Source of the DNA: Alphaproteobacteria bacterium
Lineage (GTDB): Bacteria; Pseudomonadota; Alphaproteobacteria; UBA6615
Assembly: GCA_017643325.1 (NCBI GenBank)
Contig: JAEPNS010000100.1
Span: forward strand, 1-9,832
Length of the DNA stretch: 9,832 nucleotides
Reading direction: 5' to 3'
This document shows positions 1 through 5,626 of the stretch, piece by piece. The notes beneath the pieces were generated by a model. It did not search any database and was not told the origin of the DNA. It saw only the letters and a program-made list of their open reading frames with translations. The position numbers and the translations under genes are program-made. The stretch's first letter is position 1. The number at the start of each line of letters is the position of its first letter.

Positions 1-228
1 GTGACGCCGAAGACCTTCCCCGAACGGCACTACGACAAGACGATCGACGAAAGCCTGCCGCTGCCCCGGCCGGCGGCACTGACCCTGTCCGTTGCCGACC
101 CGCAGGTGACCGCCCTGTACCTCACGGGGCAACAGGTCGCGTTCGAACGCGACAGTTCGGGCGCGGTCATCGTGTCCTCGGACGAGGCGTGCGGGACCTT
201 CCTGGTGTTCGCGGCCGACGACGACTGA
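1..228 (+). CDS. 3' end of an unidentified gene (C-terminal fragment)
   Basis: The reading frame is open from the first base and ends at TGA (226-228). A GTG occupies bases 1-3, but the frame may simply continue upstream, so this is best treated as the C-terminal 75 residues of a longer protein. I do not recognise the family. The fragment has a charged, proline-containing first third, then a stretch of alternating hydrophobic residues that looks beta-rich (VTALYLTGQQVAFE, then GTFLVFA), and ends in three aspartates. No catalytic motif, membrane segment or signal is visible. It converges on the dienelactone-hydrolase-family gene, with only 17 nt between the two stop codons. High G/C at third codon positions and the absence of a competing frame support it being coding. 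A free-standing 75-residue protein starting at GTG is possible but cannot be tested within the window. Confidence 0.55.
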   Translation: MTPKTFPERHYDKTIDESLPLPRPAALTLSVADPQVTALYLTGQQVAFERDSSGAVIVSSDEACGTFLVFAADDD

Positions 229-241
229 CGCCGGCCGCGAA
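208..241. terminator. Perfect 10-bp inverted repeat between convergent genes, possible bidirectional terminator
   Basis: Bases 208-217 (TTCGCGGCCG) are exactly complementary to 232-241 (CGGCCGCGAA), with a 14-nt loop at 218-231. The repeat covers the stop codon of the left gene and ends 5 nt before the TAA of the gene on the other strand. The stem is 8 G/C pairs plus 2 A/T pairs and reads the same from either side. Neither side has a good T-run, so it is not a textbook intrinsic terminator. It may instead block both transcripts as a strong hairpin, or protect 3' ends. Confidence 0.4.
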
Positions 242-245
242 ACCG

Positions 246-914
246 TTAGCCGACGTTCTCAGCCAGGAAGGCCAGGGTCCGGCCCATGGCTGTCTTCGCG
301 GATTCCGGGTGGTAGGAACCGCGCCGCGAGCAGCTGAAACCGTGGCCCGCATTCTCGTAAACGAAGCTCGGAATGTCCGGATGCGCGGCCTCGACCTCGC
401 GCACGCCGTCGAGCGGAATGCCGTGGTCCTCCTCGCCCCAGTGGAACATCACCGGGCAGTTCGGCGAGAGATCGCGGTGGGCGTGGATGTCGCCCCCGTA
501 GTAGCAGACCGCCGCGGAGACCGGAGAGTTGGCGGCGGCAAACCACGCGACCGATCCGCCCATGCAGAAACCGACGACACCGATCTTGCCGGCGCCGTCG
601 ATCTCGGCGACCGCCGCGTTGACGTCCTTCACGACATCGTCCCAGTCGAGCGCGCCCTTGAGCGCGCGGCCCTTGGCCATGCCGTCCTCGGTAAAGTCGA
701 GCACCGCGTCGCGCTCGTGCCGGTCGAAGAGGGCCGGCGCGATCGCGACGTAGCCTTCCTTGGCGAAGTTGTCGACGGTCTCGCGGATGTCGTCATTCAC
801 TCCGAAGATTTCCTGGATGATCACGACGCCGCCGCGCGGATCGCCTTCCGGCTCCGCCTTGTAGGCATCGAGCTCGTGTCCGTCGGCCGCGCTCAGCTTG
901 AGGTCGGTTCCCAT
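246..914 (-). CDS. Dienelactone hydrolase family protein
   Basis: This is a 222-residue alpha/beta hydrolase of the dienelactone hydrolase family (carboxymethylenebutenolidase-like). These are cytosolic enzymes that open dienelactone rings or related esters with a cysteine nucleophile. The nucleophile elbow GFCMGGS places Cys117. The acid is Asp163 in EEDHG and the histidine is His191 in NAGHGF, which completes the Cys-Asp-His triad in the usual order. Glu35 in QEIFG matches the conserved glutamate that contacts the resting cysteine. Length is close to the family norm of about 230. The ATG at 914 has a strong ribosome site (AGGGGGAG) 8 nt upstream. It follows ychF on the same strand after a 57-nt gap, so it may be the last gene of that block or have its own weak promoter. 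No chlorocatechol pathway genes are nearby, so the true substrate is unknown and 'hydrolase' is safer than a specific EC number. Confidence 0.9.
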   Translation of the reverse strand: MGTDLKLSAADGHELDAYKAEPEGDPRGGVVIIQEIFGVNDDIRETVDNFAKEGYVAIAPALFDRHERDAVLDFTEDGMAKGRALKGALDWDDVVKDVNAAVAEIDGAGKIGVVGFCMGGSVAWFAAANSPVSAAVCYYGGDIHAHRDLSPNCPVMFHWGEEDHGIPLDGVREVEAAHPDIPSFVYENAGHGFSCSRRGSYHPESAKTAMGRTLAFLAENVG

Positions 915-921
915 ATCGATG

Positions 922-929
922 TCTCCCCC
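922..929 (-). promoter_or_regulatory. Ribosome binding site of the dienelactone hydrolase gene
   Basis: On the minus strand AGGGGGAG lies 7-8 nt before the ATG at 914. It is among the clearest purine-rich sites in the window and fixes this start. Confidence 0.7.
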
Positions 930-971
930 TGAAAGAGATGTTGTCTTCGTTTGTATCCTAGGCCCTGGGCG

Positions 972-2072
972 TCACACGTTGAAGCGGAACAGCATGACGT
1001 CGCCATCCTTGACGACGTAGTCGCGGCCTTCCTGGCGCATCCGTCCCGCGTCCTTCGCACCCTGTTCGCCGCCATGGGCGACGTAGTCGTCGAAGGCGAT
1101 GGTTTCGGCCCGGATGAACCCCTTCTGGAAGTCGGTGTGGATGCGCCCGGCGGCTTCCGGCGCTGTCGCACCCTGTGCGACGGTCCAGGCCCGCGATTCC
1201 TTCGGGCCCGCGGTGAAAAAGGTAATCAGGTGCAGGAGGTCGTAGCCGGCCCGGATCACCCGCGAAAGCCCGGTTTCCGACAGGCCGAGGCCTTCCAGGA
1301 ACTCCTGCCGGTCCGCCGGATCGTCGAGCTGGGCGACCTCGGCCTCGATCTCCGCCGAGACGATCACGACCGCGGCACCGACCTCGGCCGCCATCTCCTC
1401 GACCGCACGCGTGTGGTGGTTGCCGTCGGCGGCGGATTCCTCGTCGACGTTGCAGATATAAAGCACCGGCTTGGCCGTGAGCAGCTGCAGCTGGCGGAAC
1501 GCTTCGCGCTGCTCGGGCGCGATCTCGGCGGTCCGCGCCGGCTTTCCGTCCTGCAGGACCGCCATGACCGGCTGCAGCAGCGCAACGTCCGCCTTGGCGT
1601 CCTTGTCGCCGCCGCGTGCGCGCTTCTCCGCGGTTTCCGCGCGGCGCTCGATCGATTCGAGGTCGGCGAGCAGGAGTTCCGTCTCGACGATCTCCGCGTC
1701 ACGCACCGGGTCGACGCTCCCCTCCACATGGGTGATCTCACCGCCGTCGAAGCAGCGCAGCACGTGGCAGACCGCGTCGACCTCCCGGATATGGGACAGG
1801 AACTTGTTTCCCAGGCCCTCGCCCTTGCTGGCACCGCGCACGAGGCCGGCGATGTCGACGAACTCGAGGTAGGTGGGAACCACGTTGGCGGATTTGGCGA
1901 GGGTTGCCAGTTCGCCCAGGCGCGGATCCGGCACGGCGACACGGCCCGCGTTGGGCTCGATGGTGCAGAACGGATAGTTGGCCGATTCTGCCTGGGCGGT
2001 GGCCGTCAACGCGTTGAACAGGGTGGACTTTCCCACATTGGGGAGGCCGACGATGCCGCAATTGAAACCCAT
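972..2072 (-). CDS. ychF: Redox-regulated ATPase YchF (Obg-family P-loop protein)
   Basis: A full-length, 366-residue YchF/OLA1 family protein. This TRAFAC-class Obg-like NTPase binds ribosomes and, unlike its relatives, prefers ATP. The P-loop GLPNVGKST is at residues 9-17. The G3 motif DIAG is at 73-76, followed by the conserved GASKGEGLGN. The base-specificity motif is NVDE at 208-211 rather than NKxD, which is the family's explanation for the loss of GTP preference. SAE at 239-241 fits G5. A coiled-coil-like helical insert (about 125-195) comes before NVDE, and a C-terminal TGS-type domain spans about 279-364. It starts 1 nt after the pth stop codon (TGA-C-ATG), and a purine-rich AAGGGG lies about 10 nt upstream inside the pth 3' end, so translation is probably coupled to pth. 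The pth-ychF pairing is widespread in Proteobacteria. Confidence 0.97.
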   Translation of the reverse strand: MGFNCGIVGLPNVGKSTLFNALTATAQAESANYPFCTIEPNAGRVAVPDPRLGELATLAKSANVVPTYLEFVDIAGLVRGASKGEGLGNKFLSHIREVDAVCHVLRCFDGGEITHVEGSVDPVRDAEIVETELLLADLESIERRAETAEKRARGGDKDAKADVALLQPVMAVLQDGKPARTAEIAPEQREAFRQLQLLTAKPVLYICNVDEESAADGNHHTRAVEEMAAEVGAAVVIVSAEIEAEVAQLDDPADRQEFLEGLGLSETGLSRVIRAGYDLLHLITFFTAGPKESRAWTVAQGATAPEAAGRIHTDFQKGFIRAETIAFDDYVAHGGEQGAKDAGRMRQEGRDYVVKDGDVMLFRFNV

Positions 2073-2073
2073 G

Positions 2074-2787
2074 TCAGCCGCGCCCCTTCAGTTTGTCCAT
2101 GGCACGCGCCAGCGCCTCGCCCAGTGCGGTTTCGCGCGTGTCCTTATTGCTGCCGGCGGGCGGTGCGGAGGGCCCCTTCGGCTGGCGGTCCGGGGCATTC
2201 CCGTTCTCGTCAGGCGCGCCCTGCACGGCCATCGAGACCCGGCTCATGAAATCGCTCGCTGCCCCGTCGAGGAGCGCCGGCAGTTCTTCCGCCACGGCCG
2301 CAAGTTCACGGTCCACCCATTCACGGTCCGCTTTCGAGAAATCGCCGAGCACATGCCCGGTGACCCGCGATTTTTCGCCCGGATGGCCGATGCCGAGCCG
2401 CACGCGCCAGTAGTTCCTGTCCCCGAGATGCGCATCGATGCTGCGAAGGCCGTTGTGTCCGGCGTGCCCGCCGCCCTGCTTCACGCGGACCTTACCGGCG
2501 GCGAGATCGATCTCGTCATAGATCACGATCACGTCCTCGGCCGCCAGCTTGTAGAAGCGCACGGCCTCGCCGACCGCCCGGCCGGACTCGTTCATGAAGG
2601 TCGCGGGTTTGAGCACGATCACCTTCTCGCCGGCGATCTCGCCCTCGCTCACATCGCCCTGGAACTTCGCCCGGGGCGCGGAAAGGTTGTGGCGGCGGAC
2701 GATCTCGTCCGCCGCCATGAACCCGATATTGTGGCGCTGGTTCCTGTGCTTCGGCCCGGGGTTGCCCAGGCCCACGACAAGTCGCAT
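2074..2787 (-). CDS. pth: Peptidyl-tRNA hydrolase
   Basis: Pth cleaves the ester bond of peptidyl-tRNAs that fall off ribosomes and so returns tRNA to the pool. The 237-residue product begins with the family signature GLGNPG (6-11). Catalytic His19 lies in RHNIGF, and Asn9, Asn66 (ATFMNESG), Asp94 (YDEIDL) and Asn112 (GHNGLRS) match the substrate-binding and catalytic positions of the E. coli enzyme. The core ends near residue 190. After that comes a tail of about 47 residues, Pro/Gly/Asn-rich and then helical and basic, that the roughly 194-residue E. coli enzyme lacks. It starts 24 nt after the rplY stop. A 7-bp hairpin sits directly before the ATG and holds part of the GGAG ribosome site, which suggests translational coupling to rplY. 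ychF begins 1 nt after its stop. Confidence 0.97.
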   Translation of the reverse strand: MRLVVGLGNPGPKHRNQRHNIGFMAADEIVRRHNLSAPRAKFQGDVSEGEIAGEKVIVLKPATFMNESGRAVGEAVRFYKLAAEDVIVIYDEIDLAAGKVRVKQGGGHAGHNGLRSIDAHLGDRNYWRVRLGIGHPGEKSRVTGHVLGDFSKADREWVDRELAAVAEELPALLDGAASDFMSRVSMAVQGAPDENGNAPDRQPKGPSAPPAGSNKDTRETALGEALARAMDKLKGRG

Positions 2788-2788
2788 G

Positions 2789-2805
2789 GCGTCGGTCTCC
2801 GACGC
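2789..2805 (-). promoter_or_regulatory. Hairpin masking the pth ribosome binding site
   Basis: On the minus strand GCGTCGG-AGA-CCGACGC is a perfect 7-bp stem with a 3-nt loop. It starts 6 nt after the rplY stop codon and ends 1 nt before the pth ATG. The only good ribosome site, GGAG (2800-2797), lies at the top of the stem and in the loop. A ribosome terminating on rplY would cover this region and open it, so the layout fits translational coupling. The structure is read directly from the sequence; the function is inferred. Confidence 0.5.
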
Positions 2806-2811
2806 GAGGCG

Positions 2812-3498
2812 CTAGTCCTCGCTCTCGTCGCCGCCGTCGTCGCCGTCCGCTTCCTCTTCGCCGCCGTCATCCTCGGCGCCCTCGGCGTCCTCGGCATCTT
2901 CGTCCTCGGCGCCTTCCTCATCCTCGATGACGACGATGGTCGGGGCAGCGATGGTCGCGATGGTGAAGTCACGGTCGATCGTCGGTTTGACGCCGTCCGG
3001 AAGCGACACTTCCGAGATGTGGACCGCGTCGCCGACCTCGAGGCCGGTCAGGTCGACCTCGATGTCGTTCGGGATCGCGCCTGCGCGGCAGATCACCTCG
3101 ACGACGTGACGCACGACGTTCAGGACGCCGCCTTCCTTCAGGCCCGGCGACGCGTCCTCGTTCATGAACGAGACGGGAATTTCCACGTTGATCTGGGTGC
3201 GCTCGGTCACGCGCAGGAAGTCCGCGTGCATGGGTGTGTCGGTGACCGGGTCGAGCTGCAGGTCGCGGCACAGGACCTGCTGTCCGTTGCCATCCACATC
3301 GATGTCGAACAGCGTCGCAAAGAAGCCGGGCTGCATGCGCGCTGCGCGCAATTCGGCCGGATCGATCGAAATGGGTTCGGGGTCCTTGTTCGCGCCATAG
3401 ATCACCGCCGGGACACGTCCCTGGCGACGAGTTGCGCGGGCGGCCCCCTTGCCTACCTGCGCGCGCGATTCCGCATTAAACGATACGGTATCGGTCAT
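2812..3498 (-). CDS. rplY: 50S ribosomal protein L25/general stress protein Ctc
   Basis: This is a Ctc-type L25, which binds 5S rRNA in the large subunit. The 228-residue product has an N-terminal L25 RNA-binding domain (about 1-96, with GKGAARATRRQGRVPAVIYG at 16-35) and the C-terminal beta-rich TL5/Ctc domain (about 100-187, ending DFTIATIAAPT). It then has a strongly acidic tail, with 24 of residues 192-228 being Asp or Glu. I chose the ATG at 3498 because GGAG lies 7-8 nt upstream and the protein then begins with the expected MTDTVSFNAE. The frame extends to ATGs at 3510 and 3549, but those add unconserved residues. It sits 79 nt downstream of prs and 24 nt upstream of pth, a common order in Proteobacteria. 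Acidic tails occur in other alphaproteobacterial L25 proteins, so this looks normal rather than an artefact. Confidence 0.96.
   Translation of the reverse strand: MTDTVSFNAESRAQVGKGAARATRRQGRVPAVIYGANKDPEPISIDPAELRAARMQPGFFATLFDIDVDGNGQQVLCRDLQLDPVTDTPMHADFLRVTERTQINVEIPVSFMNEDASPGLKEGGVLNVVRHVVEVICRAGAIPNDIEVDLTGLEVGDAVHISEVSLPDGVKPTIDRDFTIATIAAPTIVVIEDEEGAEDEDAEDAEGAEDDGGEEEADGDDGGDESED
2815..2931 (-). repeat. Low-complexity acidic-codon tract encoding the L25 tail
   Basis: The 3' end of rplY is a run of GAC, GAG, GAA, GAT, GCC and GGC codons, including short imperfect repeats such as GCCGAGGACG. It encodes a tail rich in Asp, Glu, Ala and Gly. Such tracts are prone to length change by slippage, so tail length may vary between relatives. 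Confidence 0.5.
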
Positions 3499-3555
3499 GT
3501 GTTGCTCCATATGCCCGCGCCGTGCCTCCAAGGGTGCCACGGCCGGCAAGTTTCA

Positions 3556-3574
3556 TCGGCGCGGGATGCGCCGA
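3556..3574 (-). other. Stem-loop just after the prs stop codon
   Basis: Bases 3556-3562 (TCGGCGC) pair perfectly with 3568-3574 (GCGCCGA) around a 5-nt loop. The structure begins 3 nt after the prs TAG in the 79-nt prs-rplY gap. There is no T-run after it on the minus strand, so full termination is unlikely. Partial attenuation or mRNA 3'-end protection, separating prs from ribosomal-protein expression, is possible. Confidence 0.35.
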
Positions 3575-3577
3575 AAC

Positions 3578-4510
3578 CTAGTTGAACAGACTTGAAACCG
3601 AGGCTTCGCGGCTGATCCGGTCGATCGCCTCTCCCAGGAGCGGCGCGACGGTCAGCTGACGGATGTTGCTCGCCACGCGCACCGCTTCGGTGGCCTGGAT
3701 CGAATCCGTCATCACCAGGGTTTCCAGCGGAGAAGCCGCAACACGCCCGACCGCGCCCCCCGACAGGACGCCATGCGTCACGTAGGCGGCGACGGACTGG
3801 GCGCCTTGCTCCTTCAGCGCCACGGCGGCATTGCACAGCGTGCCGGCGCTATCACAGATATCGTCGACAAGGATGCAATTCCGCCCGTCGACGTCGCCGA
3901 TGATGTTCATCACTTCGGAGACGCCGGCCCGTTCGCGGCGCTTATCGATGATCGCGAGATCGGCGTCAAGCCGTTTGGCGAGCCCGCGCGCCCGGACCAC
4001 GCCGCCCACATCCGGCGATACGATGACCGTCTCCCCGCCGTTGATGTTCTTCTCGATGTCTTCCGAGAAGAGCGGGCCGCCGAACAGGTTGTCCACGGGG
4101 ATGTCGAAGAAGCCCTGGATCTGTCCGGCGTGCAGGTCCAGCGTCAGGACCCGGTCCGCGCCGGCGCGGGTGATGAGGTTGGCCACCAGCTTGGCCGAGA
4201 TCGGGGTCCGCGGGCCGGTTTTCCGGTCCTGTCGCGCGTAGCCGAAATACGGGATCACCGCCGTGATCCGCCGCGCCGAACCGCGCCGCAGCGCATCCAG
4301 CGTGACAAGCAGTTCCATAAGGTTGTCGTTCGCCGGGTAGGACGTCGACTGGACGACAAACACGTCCTCGCCCCGCACATTCTCGAGAATCTCGACGAAC
4401 ACTTCCATGTCCGAAAAGCGCCGGATCGAGGCGCGGGTCAGTTCGATGTTGAGATAGGCCGATATCGCCTCGGCAAGCGGACGATTGCTGTTGCACGCCA
4501 GCACTTTCAT
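3578..4510 (-). CDS. prs: Ribose-phosphate pyrophosphokinase (PRPP synthetase)
   Basis: Prs transfers pyrophosphate from ATP to ribose 5-phosphate to make PRPP, the precursor of purines, pyrimidines, histidine, tryptophan and NAD. The 310-residue class I enzyme has the ATP-site segment PYFGYARQDRK (87-97), His127 in DLHAGQIQGFFDIP, the SPDVGG segment (165-170), and the PRPP-binding loop LVDDICDSAGT (214-224). The loop differs from the E. coli VDDMIDTGGT but is of a form seen in Alphaproteobacteria. The C-terminus SSLFN is typical. I chose the ATG at 4510 because it gives MKVLACNSN, the family start; a frame extension to 4528 adds six unconserved residues. A purine-rich GGGGGCAGGA precedes it. 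Its own promoter probably lies around 4616-4644, with a leader of about 100 nt containing two hairpins. rplY follows on the same strand. Confidence 0.97.
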   Translation of the reverse strand: MKVLACNSNRPLAEAISAYLNIELTRASIRRFSDMEVFVEILENVRGEDVFVVQSTSYPANDNLMELLVTLDALRRGSARRITAVIPYFGYARQDRKTGPRTPISAKLVANLITRAGADRVLTLDLHAGQIQGFFDIPVDNLFGGPLFSEDIEKNINGGETVIVSPDVGGVVRARGLAKRLDADLAIIDKRRERAGVSEVMNIIGDVDGRNCILVDDICDSAGTLCNAAVALKEQGAQSVAAYVTHGVLSGGAVGRVAASPLETLVMTDSIQATEAVRVASNIRQLTVAPLLGEAIDRISREASVSSLFN

Positions 4511-4542
4511 CGTCCTGCCCCCACACACCGGTGTTCCGGCGA

Positions 4543-4598
4543 GGCGCGTCTGCTGCGCGCCGAATCCCGTAAGATCGTCACCGGCCGGACATGGCCGG
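4543..4598 (-). other. Two hairpins in the prs leader
   Basis: Inside the proposed prs leader, 4581-4586 (CCGGCC) pairs with 4593-4598 (GGCCGG) around a 6-nt loop, and 4543-4548 (GGCGCG) pairs with 4556-4561 (CGCGCC) around a 7-nt loop. Both stems are perfect 6-bp G/C helices. No leader peptide or recognised riboswitch core is seen. A role in folding or attenuation of the prs message is inferred only. Confidence 0.3.
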
Positions 4599-4615
4599 AA
4601 CTCGTTTGCGGCGCG

Positions 4616-4644
4616 AAATTATCAATCCGAATTCGAACTGTAAA
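4616..4644 (-). promoter_or_regulatory. prs: Putative sigma-70-type promoter of prs
   Basis: This is the most AT-rich patch in the surrounding DNA. On the minus strand TTTACA (4644-4639, 5 of 6 to the -35 consensus) is followed after 15 nt by GATAAT (4623-4618, 5 of 6 to the -10), or after 17 nt by the weaker TAATTT. The start would be near 4610, about 100 nt before the prs ATG. The short spacer to the better -10 lowers confidence. Confidence 0.4.
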
Positions 4645-4647
4645 TAT

Positions 4648-4660
4648 TCCCCGCTGGGGA
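4648..4660 (-). terminator. Weak terminator-like hairpin after the lipoprotein gene
   Basis: TCCCC (4648-4652) and GGGGA (4656-4660) form a 5-bp stem with a 3-nt loop. On the minus strand it is followed by ATATTT, 37 nt past the lipoprotein stop codon and just before the proposed prs -35. It could end the lgt operon before prs begins, but the stem is short. Confidence 0.3.
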
Positions 4661-4696
4661 TAATCCGGCCCGCGCAAGCGAAGCCCCGGCCACGTG

Positions 4697-5569
4697 TCAG
4701 TTCGCCGGGGCGTCGCCCGGGGCGGGCGGCATGAATCCCTGGCTCCAGTCGATGCGGGACACCAGTTCGGTCATGCCCGCTGCCGCTGCGACGCCGGCCT
4801 GGCGTGCAAGCTGCCCCCACTTCCGGTCGACCATCTCGCCCGGGACCGGGCTCGCCTGGTCGATCTTGCCGATCTCGGTTCCGAACGGGTCCTCGATCCG
4901 CCAGGCGATGGCGACCTCCTTGCGGGTGTCGGCCAGTTCGGTGATCCGGACGTCCGCACGCGCGATCAGGGTCTCGTCCGACGCGGCGGGAGCGGTTCGC
5001 GTCCCGAGGCCGCGGAGCGCCTGGCGCAGGGCGGTGCGCAGCCGCTCGGCATCCGCCGGGTTGGTGCCGGCGACCGGGCCCACATAGATCGGCGGCGCCC
5101 TGACCTCGCGGATGGTGGCGGTCTGCACCCAGCCCGCGACCGGGTCGGCCGCGGCCCTCGCCAGTCCCGTGATGAGTTCCGGGTCGGCGCTCGCCCAGGC
5201 CTCGATCGGGGTGCCCTCGATGATCTGTTCGTATCGGCCGATCTCGGCGCCGTCGGGGTCGAGGAGCGTCCAGGCGATCATCGCGTCATAGCCCGGGTCG
5301 ATGAGGGTGCCGGTGAGGACCATGCTCGACTTGTTGCCGCCCGTGCGGGACGCGGGCACGTTGCGGTCCTGCAGGGCCGCGACCATCTGCTCGGCGAGGG
5401 CGTCGGCCGTCACCGGCGGGGCATGAGCGACCGGCTGCACGATGATGCCGCGCGCATCCGGCAGCTTCAGCAGCGCATTGGGGGTCGCGCGATCGGCCTC
5501 GAACGGGCGCGGGACGGGTTGGCACGCCGTAACGAGCGCGAGCAGGCACGCAATCAGGCTATACCGCAC
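4697..5569 (-). CDS. Uncharacterised lipoprotein with two copies of one domain
   Basis: The 290-residue product starts with a short signal peptide (MRYSLIACLLALVTAC) ending in a lipobox V-T-A-C, so Cys16 is the likely lipidated residue. The next residue is Gln, not Asp, which in general favours the outer membrane. The mature part is an internal duplication. Repeat 1 (about 39-148) and repeat 2 (about 157-270) share a V-x-P-V-A strand, then a helix with EQMVAAL or RTALRQAL, then AWTLLDPDGAEIG against AWRIEDPFGTEIG, then a closing Ala-rich helix. The family has no name that I recognise. The GTG at 5569 is the only sensible start because a TGA lies two codons upstream in frame. It has no clear ribosome site and overlaps the end of a 21-codon ORF by 11 nt, so translation is probably coupled. 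It is the last gene of the lgt operon. Confidence 0.85.
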   Translation of the reverse strand: MRYSLIACLLALVTACQPVPRPFEADRATPNALLKLPDARGIIVQPVAHAPPVTADALAEQMVAALQDRNVPASRTGGNKSSMVLTGTLIDPGYDAMIAWTLLDPDGAEIGRYEQIIEGTPIEAWASADPELITGLARAAADPVAGWVQTATIREVRAPPIYVGPVAGTNPADAERLRTALRQALRGLGTRTAPAASDETLIARADVRITELADTRKEVAIAWRIEDPFGTEIGKIDQASPVPGEMVDRKWGQLARQAGVAAAAGMTELVSRIDWSQGFMPPAPGDAPAN

Positions 5570-5624
5570 AGCTCACCATCAGGGCGGCCAGCGACATGAA
5601 AATCAGCATGATCAGGTAGGGCAT
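5559..5624 (-). CDS. Candidate 21-residue hydrophobic small protein or leader peptide
   Basis: On the minus strand an ATG at 5624 starts 2 nt after the pgeF stop and encodes MPYLIMLIFMSLAALMVSCA plus Val, then TAG. The peptide is almost entirely hydrophobic, with a run long enough for one membrane helix and no charged residue. Near its end M-V-S-C resembles a lipobox but has Met at -3, and there is no N-terminal positive charge, so it is a poor signal peptide. It overlaps the GTG start of the lipoprotein gene by 11 nt in a different frame. The fit between two genes (2-nt gap, then overlap) supports real translation, either as a small membrane protein or as a device that couples pgeF to the lipoprotein gene. 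The ribosome site is weak (CTGAAG just before the ATG). Confidence 0.45.
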   Translation of the reverse strand: MPYLIMLIFMSLAALMVSCAV

Positions 5625-5626
5625 CT

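Noticed and set aside
915..971. Promoter in the ychF-hydrolase gap
   Set aside because: TTCAAC and TAGGAT at 17-nt spacing match the consensus in only 3 and 4 positions, and the first box lies in the ychF coding end. Not strong enough to list.
951..2249. Long plus-strand frame (432 codons) opposite ychF
   Set aside because: It is antisense to a full, motif-complete ychF and arises from high-GC codon use. It is rich in Arg/Val/Asp/Gly without any domain.
1978..3585. Long plus-strand frame (535 codons) opposite pth and rplY
   Set aside because: It spans two well-supported genes on the other strand. The hydrophobic part comes from reading the acidic tail tract backwards.
4694..5599. Plus-strand frame opposite the lipoprotein gene
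   Set aside because: The minus-strand frame has a signal peptide, lipobox and internal repeat. The plus frame shows only Arg/Asp/Gly-rich shadow composition.
5559..5624. Idea that the small ORF and lipoprotein gene are one gene broken by a frameshift
   Set aside because: Joining them would place two hydrophobic segments in tandem before the lipobox, and the downstream GTG alone gives a normal short lipoprotein signal.
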